A stretch of DNA of 64,000 bases, taken from the NCBI GenBank assembly GCA_020161395.1, contig JAIUOE010000002.1, positions 496,001 through 560,000 on the forward strand, given 5' to 3'. Made by a program: the position numbers and the translations under genes. Position 1 is the stretch's first letter. Each line of letters starts with the position of its first letter. Source of the DNA: Bacteroidota bacterium. Its GTDB lineage: Bacteria; Bacteroidota; Ignavibacteria; Ignavibacteriales; Ignavibacteriaceae. The notes under the pieces were generated by a model. It was not told where the DNA came from and did no database searches. It worked only from the letters and a program-made list of their open reading frames with translations. Positions 54,420 through 61,562 of the stretch are shown piece after piece.

Positions 54420-55820
54420 ATGAAAATCTTCACAAGAAACCTCCCTTTTTTCCTGTTAATAACACTATTCTGTTTTACTGATCAGTTATTTTCCCAAAAT
54501 CATGAAACCTCCATCGGCAGGGCTCCGGCTACTCAGAATCCTGTAAAAGAGGTCACCAAAAACGATAATTTGACAACAACAATCGCCTATGGCAGCGATG
54601 GAATTGGTAATCTGTGGTTTAGTGCCGCAATTCCTGCCGGTACTCTTACGCAGATTGGACCCAACGGTGGATTTCTACATATGGGTGGAGATTTTGACGG
54701 GCAGGGAGTCTTCTACGCGATAAATGGTAACCTCAACTCACTTATAACCGTAAATTATTTGACCGGGGCTGAAACTGTGGTTGGTGTAATTACTGGAGTC
54801 ACCGCAGGACTAACCGTCACCTCCATTAGTTGGAATCCTGCGGACTCCAAAATGTATCTAAGTGCCTCAAATTTAACGACTTCATTTCTGTACACAATAA
54901 ATTTGACCACTGCTGCTGCAACTCTTGTCGGCGAAATTACAAACGCTCCGTGTATTATCGCAATTGGAATAAATTGCACCGGAGAGATTTATGGGGTTGA
55001 TATAGTGACAGACAGTCTGGTATCCATAAATCCCGGAACAGGTGCCGGAACAGTATTGGGAGCGTTGAACTTTGATGCGAATTATGCTCAGGATGTTGAT
55101 TTTGACTTCGCTACAAACACTCTTTACCTCGCTGCCTATAACAACACTGCAATGTCTGGAGAGCTGCGTACAGCAAATTTAACCAATGGCTCAACTGCCC
55201 TGGTACTTGGCTGGCCCGGCGTTGAACTGACTTCATTTGGAATTCAGGGAAGCTGCGGACCTGTCCCTGTTGAATTAAACCGTTTCGAGGCTGTTCCTAA
55301 AGACGGTCAGGTTGAACTGCAATGGGCAACTTCCACCGAAACCAATAATAAAGGCTTCAGCATCGAAAGAAAATCCGCCGATGGTTTTATCGAAGTTGGC
55401 TTTGTTCAAGGAGCCGGAACCACTGCTGAGATAAAGCAATACAGTTTTACCGACAGGAATATTCCGGCAGGAACACAGATTTACAGACTTCGTCAAATCG
55501 ATCTCGACGGTACTGTTGCACTAAGTTCTGAAGTGACTGTCGAAATTGGAGCCCCCACAACTTTCAGCCTCGATCAAAATTATCCCAATCCTTTCAATCC
55601 TTCAACCACATTTGATTTCAAGATCGCGACAGGAGGAAAAGTAATGTTAAGTGTTTATGACCTGCTCGGAAGGGAATTGGAAGTGCTTGTGGATGAAATG
55701 ATGACACCGGGAAGCTATTCGGTTAAATTTGATGCTACAGGCTATTCGAGCGGAATCTATCTCTACAGACTGGAATCTTCAGGATTTGTACAGACCCGCA
55801 AATTAATAATTATGAAGTAA
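54420..55820 (+). CDS. Secreted T9SS cargo protein with propeller-like repeats
   Basis: The 466 residues begin with a signal peptide (ending DQLFSQ). Residues ~50-280 contain repeated Gly/Thr-rich blades such as SLITVNYLTGAETVVGVITG and LVSINPGTGAGTVLGALNFD, typical of a DUF4394/PQQ-like propeller. A beta-sandwich follows (VPVELNRFEAVPKDGQVELQ), almost the same module as in the neighbouring sialidase-like protein, then a type A sorting domain (SLDQNYPNPFNPSTTFDF, SGIYLYRLES, RKLIIMK). Function is unknown. It diverges from the sialidase-like gene across 272 bp of AT-rich sequence that shows no recognisable gene. Confidence 0.87.
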   Translation: MKIFTRNLPFFLLITLFCFTDQLFSQNHETSIGRAPATQNPVKEVTKNDNLTTTIAYGSDGIGNLWFSAAIPAGTLTQIGPNGGFLHMGGDFDGQGVFYAINGNLNSLITVNYLTGAETVVGVITGVTAGLTVTSISWNPADSKMYLSASNLTTSFLYTINLTTAAATLVGEITNAPCIIAIGINCTGEIYGVDIVTDSLVSINPGTGAGTVLGALNFDANYAQDVDFDFATNTLYLAAYNNTAMSGELRTANLTNGSTALVLGWPGVELTSFGIQGSCGPVPVELNRFEAVPKDGQVELQWATSTETNNKGFSIERKSADGFIEVGFVQGAGTTAEIKQYSFTDRNIPAGTQIYRLRQIDLDGTVALSSEVTVEIGAPTTFSLDQNYPNPFNPSTTFDFKIATGGKVMLSVYDLLGRELEVLVDEMMTPGSYSVKFDATGYSSGIYLYRLESSGFVQTRKLIIMK

Positions 55821-55834
55821 CCCTTTAAAATATC

Positions 55835-55868
55835 AAAAGCTGTCATCCGGATCCGGGTGACAGCTTTT
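55835..55868 (+). terminator. Rho-independent terminator after the T9SS cargo gene
   Basis: A perfect 11-bp inverted repeat (AAAAGCTGTCA / TGACAGCTTTT) with a 12-base loop lies 14 bases past the stop. The A and T runs on its flanks make it likely to act in both directions, but pdxJ ends further away at 55940. Confidence 0.87.
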
Positions 55869-55939
55869 AATTTATTCGCAAGAACAGCTTCTTCTTTCCC
55901 GGCAACAAAAAAGCATGGGAAAATATTTCGCTGAATCCC

Positions 55940-56662
55940 CTATTGAACACCAAGCTTGATAAGGTTGATCATCTCTCTTACCGCATTATCGATTCCGACA
56001 AACATGGCTCTGGCGACTACTGCATGACCGATACTTACTTCATCAATCGTATGAATTGATCTGAAAAGTTTGATGTTGTGATAATCGAGTCCATGTCCGG
56101 CGTTTACAACAAGACCGTTTTTATGAGCGTAAAGCGCCGCAGCTTCAATCTTGTCGAGCTCCTCCACTATCTTTTCCTCCGTTTTTGCTTCGGAATAAAC
56201 TCCCGTATGAATTTCAATCATGTCAGCACCCGACTCGAGGGCTGCGTCAATCTGCTCATTCAACGGTTCAATGAAGAGTGAAACCTTTATTCCGGCATCT
56301 TTCAATCTCTTGTTGCAATCTTTGAGAGACTGAAGATTTGCGATCACATCAAGTCCCCCTTCAGTGGTCAGTTCCTGCCTCTTCTCAGGGACTATGGTTG
56401 CCATTTCAGGTTTAATTTCGCAGGCAATTTTGATAATCTCATCATTTGCTGCCATTTCAAGGTCGAGCTTCGTTTTCACTAATTGTCTCAGTAAAATTAC
56501 ATCTCTGTCCTTGATATGTCGCCTGTCTTCACGCAGGTGAACAACTATTCCATCCGCACCTGCCTGTTCTGCAATCAGAGCAGCTAAAACAGGGTCGGGC
56601 TGGCTGCCACCCCTGGCATTTCTTATGGTTGCAAAATGATCTATATTTAAGCAAAAACGCAT
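55940..56662 (-). CDS. pdxJ: Pyridoxine 5'-phosphate synthase
   Basis: PdxJ closes the pyridoxine ring from deoxyxylulose 5-phosphate and aminoacetone phosphate in DXP-dependent vitamin B6 synthesis. The 240 residues show the N-terminal LNIDHFATIRNARGGSQPDP, HLREDRRHIKDRDV, VTLV-type strands, FIEPLNEQIDAALESGADMI and NAGHGLDYHNI. Length and motifs are standard. pdxA is not in the window. Confidence 0.96.
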   Translation of the reverse strand: MRFCLNIDHFATIRNARGGSQPDPVLAALIAEQAGADGIVVHLREDRRHIKDRDVILLRQLVKTKLDLEMAANDEIIKIACEIKPEMATIVPEKRQELTTEGGLDVIANLQSLKDCNKRLKDAGIKVSLFIEPLNEQIDAALESGADMIEIHTGVYSEAKTEEKIVEELDKIEAAALYAHKNGLVVNAGHGLDYHNIKLFRSIHTIDEVSIGHAVVARAMFVGIDNAVREMINLIKLGVQ

Positions 56663-56910
56663 TTCAATTTCCTTAATAATTTATTCTAACTCGAACCGTA
56701 AAGTTACAAAGGTAAAAGGTTGAATCAAAATTCAATTTTGTTCACCCGTTCGAACTTTGAATCGAAGGTTGGGGGTATCTTTTTCAGGAGGTTTAACCCC
56801 GCGCAAAATTTTGTTTGATTCGGGAACAAACTGCATTAAGTTGTTTGTATAATGAATTATTAACACTAATTTTGCAGTAATCATCAATAATAATTTAATT
56901 GGAGTATAAT

Positions 56911-57774
56911 TTGAGAAGAACGATTTTAATCTTCATAATTATGGCAAGTGTGGGCTTTGCACAACACTTCATACCTCACCTCGATAAACAGACACCAGAG
57001 TTTAAGAGTTTTTTGAAACAGTATGGCATCAAAAATTTGCTCGAAAAACTGATACCAACAGATTCAACCTTTATCGATAACTTCGACCCGGCTTCCCAAA
57101 CAATGTTTACATTTGATAAAAACGGGAACATCCTGACTGCAAAGTCAAAAGGATTTACTTATGTCAGTTCAACCGTCGACAGTTTTGTTTACAATAAATC
57201 CGGAAAACTTGAAAAAATAATTTCTTCCATGACCGAGGGACACGCTTCAGAAGGAGCCGGCATCATAAGCGTAAGAGAGTTTGTGTATTCCAAAGACAAG
57301 GGCATCATTACCAAGGTCCTTTATAAAGAGATCGAAAACGGAAAAACGAGAGACTATGGCTCTTACGATTACGAGTATGATAACAATTCGGTTCTGAAAA
57401 AAATTACCGATAACACAAAAATCGTTTTCATGGGAGAAGAGATGCCCAGCTGCGACTACATTTTCGATGCAAAAGGAAAGATGGTAAAAGAGGTTTCCAC
57501 TGCCCGTATAGCCGAGCACAAATACGATGCTGCAGGCAGAATTCTGGAAACCATCGAGAGCGTTGAAGGACTCGACCCCTACACCATCACATATACTTAT
57601 GACAATGATGGCAAATTGTTAAGCAAAAAAAGCAGAAGTGAAACCTCATTCGGTGATGCTAAATATCAGTATGCAGCTACGGGAGTTCTTTCATCAATTG
57701 AGGAGAAATGGGTTTATGGATACGACATTCCCTCCACATATTTTGTTACTCAATACTGGTTTAATGTAGATTAA
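56911..57774 (+). CDS. Exported protein with YD/RHS-like repeats
   Basis: The 287-residue protein has a signal peptide (RRTILIFIIMASVGFAQ). The start is TTG 56911, chosen because GGAG lies six bases upstream; an in-frame TTG at 56899 is the alternative. From residue ~65 on, a repeat of about 25-40 residues recurs with a (Y/F)Dxx(G)K core: FDKNGNILTA, YNKSGKLEKI, YDNNSVLKKI, FDAKGKMVKEV, YDAAGRILET, YDNDGKLLSK. This resembles YD (RHS) repeats, as in bacterial surface proteins. It lacks a sorting domain, so a periplasmic or outer-membrane-associated place is likely. Function is unknown. Confidence 0.75.
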   Translation: MRRTILIFIIMASVGFAQHFIPHLDKQTPEFKSFLKQYGIKNLLEKLIPTDSTFIDNFDPASQTMFTFDKNGNILTAKSKGFTYVSSTVDSFVYNKSGKLEKIISSMTEGHASEGAGIISVREFVYSKDKGIITKVLYKEIENGKTRDYGSYDYEYDNNSVLKKITDNTKIVFMGEEMPSCDYIFDAKGKMVKEVSTARIAEHKYDAAGRILETIESVEGLDPYTITYTYDNDGKLLSKKSRSETSFGDAKYQYAATGVLSSIEEKWVYGYDIPSTYFVTQYWFNVD

Positions 57775-57806
57775 AGTTGTTATTAATACTCTCTTTATCA
57801 GGTTCC

Positions 57807-57836
57807 AGGGTGTTCAGGAATCTTCCTGTTCACCCT
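57807..57836. terminator. Hairpin between convergent genes
   Basis: AGGGTG/CACCCT and CAGGA/TCCTG helices stack around a TT/TT internal mismatch and an ATCT loop. The hairpin lies in the 62-bp gap after the YD-repeat gene and before the end of the 316-residue gene, and could end transcription from both sides. Confidence 0.55.
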
Positions 57837-58787
57837 TCATTGTTTTAAAAGTCTCTCCACAAAAGCATCAGAGTTAAATTTATCTGAAAGTTCTGTCATA
57901 TATTCATTCAGTCTCTTTTCGGATTCGAGCATGGCAAGAAATTCTTTGAGTTCGTCAAACTCCCTTACTTGTTTTGGTTTATCAATCTTTCTTGCACCAA
58001 GTTCCCTGACAAACGCTGTATATTCCGCAAATATTTCATGTCCTTTGTGCAGTTCCTTAAAATCCAGCACATCTTCAGACACAACATCCAAAATATGTTT
58101 GAAGAATTCATGATCTCCAAGTTTTATCATTCTTTCAAGAAGCCAGTGATCAAGTTTGAACACCCGGGAGACATGAAAGTCGGATATCCCTGAAAACATT
58201 GGGTCATTTCTTCTTGGATCGGGCTTAATACAAATCGATGCCGCGGTAAAGAATCCAAGATAAGTCAACATCCAGCTTTTCTCTTTCTCTTCCTTCTCAT
58301 AAAGTTTTACCAACCCCATCTCCTTAAGTGAGGAGATCGCAAATCTGAGATTGGTTTTACAGCGAGTGGCACCTGAAGCAGTTATCGCAATATCAGCGAA
58401 AGTAAGACTTCTCTCTTTGTGGAAATCGATAAACCTGTCAATTATCTCGAAGAGGTTACACTGCTGTTTATAGAGTTCATTAAAATGGGTGAGAAGATAA
58501 ACCAACAGCCAGTATTGATAATCAATCTCGCTTATTGACCGTTCAAGCTCCGAGTCCTCGTTATTGAAGATGTCCCTGTTTACCCAGAAAAAACTCTTGG
58601 ATATTCTCTCTGAAAAGATTTTAGCATTATATGAAGTCAGGTGGTGTTTCGCCTTTATCTGTTCAAGCTCTCCCTCAATCAGATAAATAAGATGTTTTAC
58701 ATAAGTCTCCTCACCGGGGTGGAGTTTCTCCTTCTGCACAGCAATCAGAAGGTCTTCCAGTTTGTTTAAGAGGTCGAAAGCAGGCAT
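57837..58787 (-). CDS. Uncharacterised protein with central winged-helix-like segment
   Basis: I do not recognise the 316-residue protein. It is soluble, helical and highly charged. Residues ~105-180 look like a winged helix-turn-helix: FEIIDRFIDFHKERSLTFADIA, here in two parts, then SGATRCKTNLRFAISSLKEM and GLVKLYEKEEKEKSWMLTYLG as the wing. That suggests DNA binding. The C-terminal ~130 residues are helical with FDELKEFLAMLESEKRLNEY. It lies alone between convergent and codirectional neighbours. A transcriptional regulator is possible. Confidence 0.7.
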   Translation of the reverse strand: MPAFDLLNKLEDLLIAVQKEKLHPGEETYVKHLIYLIEGELEQIKAKHHLTSYNAKIFSERISKSFFWVNRDIFNNEDSELERSISEIDYQYWLLVYLLTHFNELYKQQCNLFEIIDRFIDFHKERSLTFADIAITASGATRCKTNLRFAISSLKEMGLVKLYEKEEKEKSWMLTYLGFFTAASICIKPDPRRNDPMFSGISDFHVSRVFKLDHWLLERMIKLGDHEFFKHILDVVSEDVLDFKELHKGHEIFAEYTAFVRELGARKIDKPKQVREFDELKEFLAMLESEKRLNEYMTELSDKFNSDAFVERLLKQ

Positions 58788-58872
58788 AAAAATTCCAAAA
58801 GTATTCGATTAAATTTAGAAATAATTTTTCTATTCCTGAAAGCAAATCCCATTTCCCGTTAAAAAGTATTTC

Positions 58873-59583
58873 CTATAGCATGTCCAACAGTAAAAAATCA
58901 TTGTGAGAATACTTTTTCTCATCAGAATGAAGGTTTTTGTCGTCATATTTGCAAACTTTCAGAAGAGGACAATGGATGCAATCCGGATTCTGCGGTCTGC
59001 AAAACTCCCTTCCAAGCAAAATCAGATTACTGTGAAAACTGTGAGCGAGCCCTTCGGGTATTTTTCCAAACAACAGTCTGAAAGTCTTTTCCGGCTGATT
59101 GCTTTTCACAAGTCCAACCCGGTTAACTATTCTGTTCACATGTGTATCCACAGGACAAACATTCCGTCTCAATGAAAAAAGCAGGACACAGGAAGCAGTC
59201 TTTACACCAACCCCCTTGTACGAGGTAAGCTCATCCAGAATTTCAGTATCCCCCATCCTCTTGGTGTGCTCGAGATTCAGGGTCCCCCGTTTTTCTTTCA
59301 AATCGTTCAAAACCTCAAGTATGGCAGCCGATTTCTGCTTCCCCAATCCGGCAACTTTTATTTGGTTCTCCAAATCCTCCCGGTTTAACTGTCTGACCTC
59401 TTCCCAATCCCTGAAATTTTCCTTAAGATTTTTGTAAGCCTTCCACGAATTCTTGTCATTTGTGTTCTGCGACAATATCGTTCCAATCAGCACATCCAAC
59501 GGATCCTGAAAATTGTCACTTCGTACGGGCTCTCCGTAATATTCACGGAGCAAACTGTCTATCTTTTTAATTTTTGTTTTCAT
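58873..59583 (-). CDS. nth: Endonuclease III-family DNA glycosylase
   Basis: This enzyme removes damaged bases (usually oxidised pyrimidines) and cuts the abasic site. The 236 residues from MKTKIKKIDSLLREYYGEPV contain the FGT-like DPLDVLIGTILSQNTNDKNS, the helix-hairpin-helix SYKGVGVKTASCVLLFS with the catalytic Lys, PVDTHVNRIVNRVGLV with the catalytic Asp, and the iron-sulfur loop CRPQNPDCIHCPLLKVC (Cx6Cx2Cx5C). Upstream the frame stays open for 92 codons through a 9-bp repeat array that would encode repeated Val-Ser-Gln; I reject that extension. Assignment as Nth rather than a near relative (MutY lacks Lys) is sound. Confidence 0.92.
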   Translation of the reverse strand: MKTKIKKIDSLLREYYGEPVRSDNFQDPLDVLIGTILSQNTNDKNSWKAYKNLKENFRDWEEVRQLNREDLENQIKVAGLGKQKSAAILEVLNDLKEKRGTLNLEHTKRMGDTEILDELTSYKGVGVKTASCVLLFSLRRNVCPVDTHVNRIVNRVGLVKSNQPEKTFRLLFGKIPEGLAHSFHSNLILLGREFCRPQNPDCIHCPLLKVCKYDDKNLHSDEKKYSHNDFLLLDML

Positions 59584-59601
59584 ACCGGGGTCTTTGGGAA
59601 A

Positions 59602-59756
59602 TTTGAGAAAATCGAGAGACTTGAGAAACTTGAGAAACCTGAGAAACTTGAGTACTTGAGAAACTTGAGAAACTTGAGAAACTTGAGAAACTTGAGAAAC
59701 TTGAGAAACTTGAGAGACCTGAGAAACTTGAGAGACCTGAGAAACTTGAGAGACCT
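59602..59756. repeat. 9-bp period minisatellite (GAGAAACTT units), upstream of nth
   Basis: About 16 units of GAGAAACTT, with variants GAGAGACCT and GAGTACTT, run head to tail in the nth-glmM gap. The 9-bp period keeps the minus-strand nth frame open, encoding Val-Ser-Gln repeats. The related array at 59927-60039 lies in the opposite orientation. Confidence 0.93.
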
Positions 59757-59764
59757 GGACTACA

Positions 59765-59851
59765 AGTTCTGAGATCCGAAATACTGAGGTTCTGAAGTTT
59801 CGAAGTTCCGAAATACTGATGTTCCGAAGTTCTGAAGCTCCGAAGTTCCTT
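59765..59851. repeat. 8-bp period array (GTTCTGAA/GTTCCGAA units)
   Basis: About ten octamers directly follow the 9-bp array: GTTCTGAG, ATCCGAA (one base short), ATACTGAG, GTTCTGAA, GTTTCGAA, GTTCCGAA, ATACTGAT, GTTCCGAA, GTTCTGAA, GCTCCGAA. The unit type is the same as in the arrays at 9.3 and 61.4 kb, here in one orientation only. Confidence 0.9.
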
Positions 59852-59926
59852 TGAATCAAATAAGTTTGTTATTTTTCCTTCTCAAAATTACAAAAATACT
59901 TTACTTGTAAAATAATTAACAAAAGA
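59852..59926. other. AT-rich centre of the divergent nth-glmM gap
   Basis: This 75-bp AT-rich stretch is the only non-repeat part of the 469-bp gap between nth (start 59583) and glmM (start 60053). It is the likely site of divergent promoters, but I see no convincing promoter box. Confidence 0.5.
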
Positions 59927-60039
59927 GTTCTCAAGTCTCTCGAGTTTCTCAGGTACTCAAGTCTCTCAAGTCTCTCTGGTACTCAAGTTTCTCAGGTACT
60001 CAAGTCTCTCGAGTCTCTCGAGTTTCTCAAGTCTCTCAA
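59927..60039. repeat. Inverted counterpart array (CTCAAGT/TCTCGAG units) upstream of glmM
   Basis: About 13 units of mixed 8 and 9 bp, such as TCTCAAGTC, TCTCGAGTT, TCTCAGGTA and CTCAAGTC. They are the reverse complement of the GAGAAACTT-type units on the other side of the gap. The array ends 13 bases before the glmM start codon; the glmM ribosome-binding site AAGGAG follows it directly. Confidence 0.92.
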
Positions 60040-60052
60040 AAAAGGAGTTTTC

Positions 60053-61402
60053 ATGCCCACATTGATGGTCAGCATATCAGGAATCAGGGGAATTGTAGGC
60101 GATGGTCTCGATCCCGAAATACTCGTAAAATTTACATCAGCTTATGCGAAATGGATTGGAAGCGGAACCGTCGTAATCGGTCGCGATTCAAGAATTACAG
60201 GTGCGATGGTTAGCTCAATCACTGCCGGTGCCCTTAATGCACTTGGGATTAATGTGGTGGATATCGGGATTGTTCCGACTCCGACAGTTCAGTTTGCAGT
60301 TAAAACTTTAGGAGCCCAAGGCGGAATTGCGATCTCGGCAAGTCACAATCCGAATGAATGGAATGCCCTGAAACTGCTCAATTCCACAGGTCAGTTTATG
60401 TCGCCTGGGGAACACAATGAGATGAAGAAATATCTGGGGCAACCCGCTGAATACAAACCATGGGACAAAATCGGCCATACCACATTCAATTACGAAATGC
60501 TTAAAAACCATAAAGAGAAGGCACTTTTGCTTCCCTTCATCGATGTGGAGCTGATCAGATCAAAGAAATTTAAAGTTGTTGCTGATTGTGTGAATGGTGC
60601 CGGAGTTTATGTAATTCCCGAGTTGCTCCGTGACCTTGGCTGTGAAGTAATCGAATTAAATTGTGAGAAGACAGGCATATTCCCGAGATTACCCGAACCA
60701 CTCCCCGAGAACCTCGTTGAAACGATGGCAAAGGTAAAAGAAACAGGTGCTGACCTCGCCGTGGTTGTTGATCCCGATGCAGACCGCCTCGTCCTCATCA
60801 CTGACGAAGGTGAACCCTTCAGTGAAGAAAACACCATATCACATGTAGTTAAATGGGTACTTTCAAAAAATCCGGGAAATGTTGTCGTTAATCTCTCGAC
60901 CACCAGAACAGTTGACGATGTTGCCAAGGCTGCAGGTTGCGAAGTGTTCCGCTCCCCTGTCGGAGAGGCAAATGTTGTACAAAAAATGAAAGAGACCGGA
61001 GCGGTCATTGGCGGTGAAGGAAGTGGCGGTGTTATTTATCCTGCACTTCACTACGGCAGAGACTCCCTTGTTGGTGTTATCATTACACTCCAGCATCTCG
61101 CTGAATTTGGCGGAAAACTGTCCGATCTGAAACGGGCTTTGCCGCAGTACAGTATTGCTAAAAAGAAAATCGATATATCAGGTAAATCTCCTGATGAAGT
61201 TCTGACTGCCATGGTGGAAAAATATAAACACGAAAAAGTTAATACTGATGACGGTTTAAGAATCGACTTTCCGGATCATTGGGTCCATTTCAGAAAATCA
61301 AACACTGAACCAATCATTCGTGTCATAGCAGAAACCACTTCTTATGATGAAGCCGTTAAACTTTGTGAGAAATATTTCGCCGAAATAACCTCACTCTTGT
61401 AG
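60053..61402 (+). CDS. glmM: Phosphoglucosamine mutase-like phosphohexomutase
   Basis: The 449-residue enzyme belongs to the alpha-D-phosphohexomutase family and probably converts glucosamine 6-phosphate to 1-phosphate for UDP-GlcNAc and cell-wall synthesis. Motifs are SISGIRGIVGDGLDPEILVK, the phospho-Ser loop GGIAISASHNPNEWNALKLL, the metal loop VVDPDADRLVLI, GGEGSGGVIYP (typical of GlmM) and RKSNTEPIIRVIAE. A clear AAGGAG lies before the ATG. The stop TAG is shared with the first unit of an 8-bp array. It is the second phosphohexomutase in the window; the 27.9-kb gene is the ManB type. Confidence 0.92.
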   Translation: MPTLMVSISGIRGIVGDGLDPEILVKFTSAYAKWIGSGTVVIGRDSRITGAMVSSITAGALNALGINVVDIGIVPTPTVQFAVKTLGAQGGIAISASHNPNEWNALKLLNSTGQFMSPGEHNEMKKYLGQPAEYKPWDKIGHTTFNYEMLKNHKEKALLLPFIDVELIRSKKFKVVADCVNGAGVYVIPELLRDLGCEVIELNCEKTGIFPRLPEPLPENLVETMAKVKETGADLAVVVDPDADRLVLITDEGEPFSEENTISHVVKWVLSKNPGNVVVNLSTTRTVDDVAKAAGCEVFRSPVGEANVVQKMKETGAVIGGEGSGGVIYPALHYGRDSLVGVIITLQHLAEFGGKLSDLKRALPQYSIAKKKIDISGKSPDEVLTAMVEKYKHEKVNTDDGLRIDFPDHWVHFRKSNTEPIIRVIAETTSYDEAVKLCEKYFAEITSLL

Positions 61403-61474
61403 AACTTCGGAACTTCAGTACTTCAGAAACTCTGAGGTTCTGAGGTTCTGTATCTCCGAGGTTCCGAGGTTCTG
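61402..61474. repeat. 8-bp period array with orientation switch after glmM
   Basis: Nine octamers start at the last base of the glmM stop: GAACTTCG, GAACTTCA, GTACTTCA, GAAACTCT, GAGGTTCT, GAGGTTCT, GTATCTCC, GAGGTTCC, GAGGTTCT. Left and right units are near reverse complements (GGAACTTC against GAGGTTCC with one G-U pair), so the mRNA 3' end can fold into a long hairpin. There is no T run behind it. Confidence 0.92.
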
Positions 61475-61562
61475 CATAGTTTTATAACCGTTCGTCAATT
61501 AGTTTTGTTGAAATTGCGGGTCTGTGCATAATTTGGGATTCGATTTAATTAAGGATTTCAAG

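Noticed and set aside
59584-59859. N-terminal extension of the endonuclease III gene
   Set aside because: The extra 92 codons translate repeat sequence; the family domain and usual length begin at the ATG at 59583.
59602-60039. CRISPR-like array
   Set aside because: Units are 8-9 bp in direct succession without spacers, and no cas gene is present.
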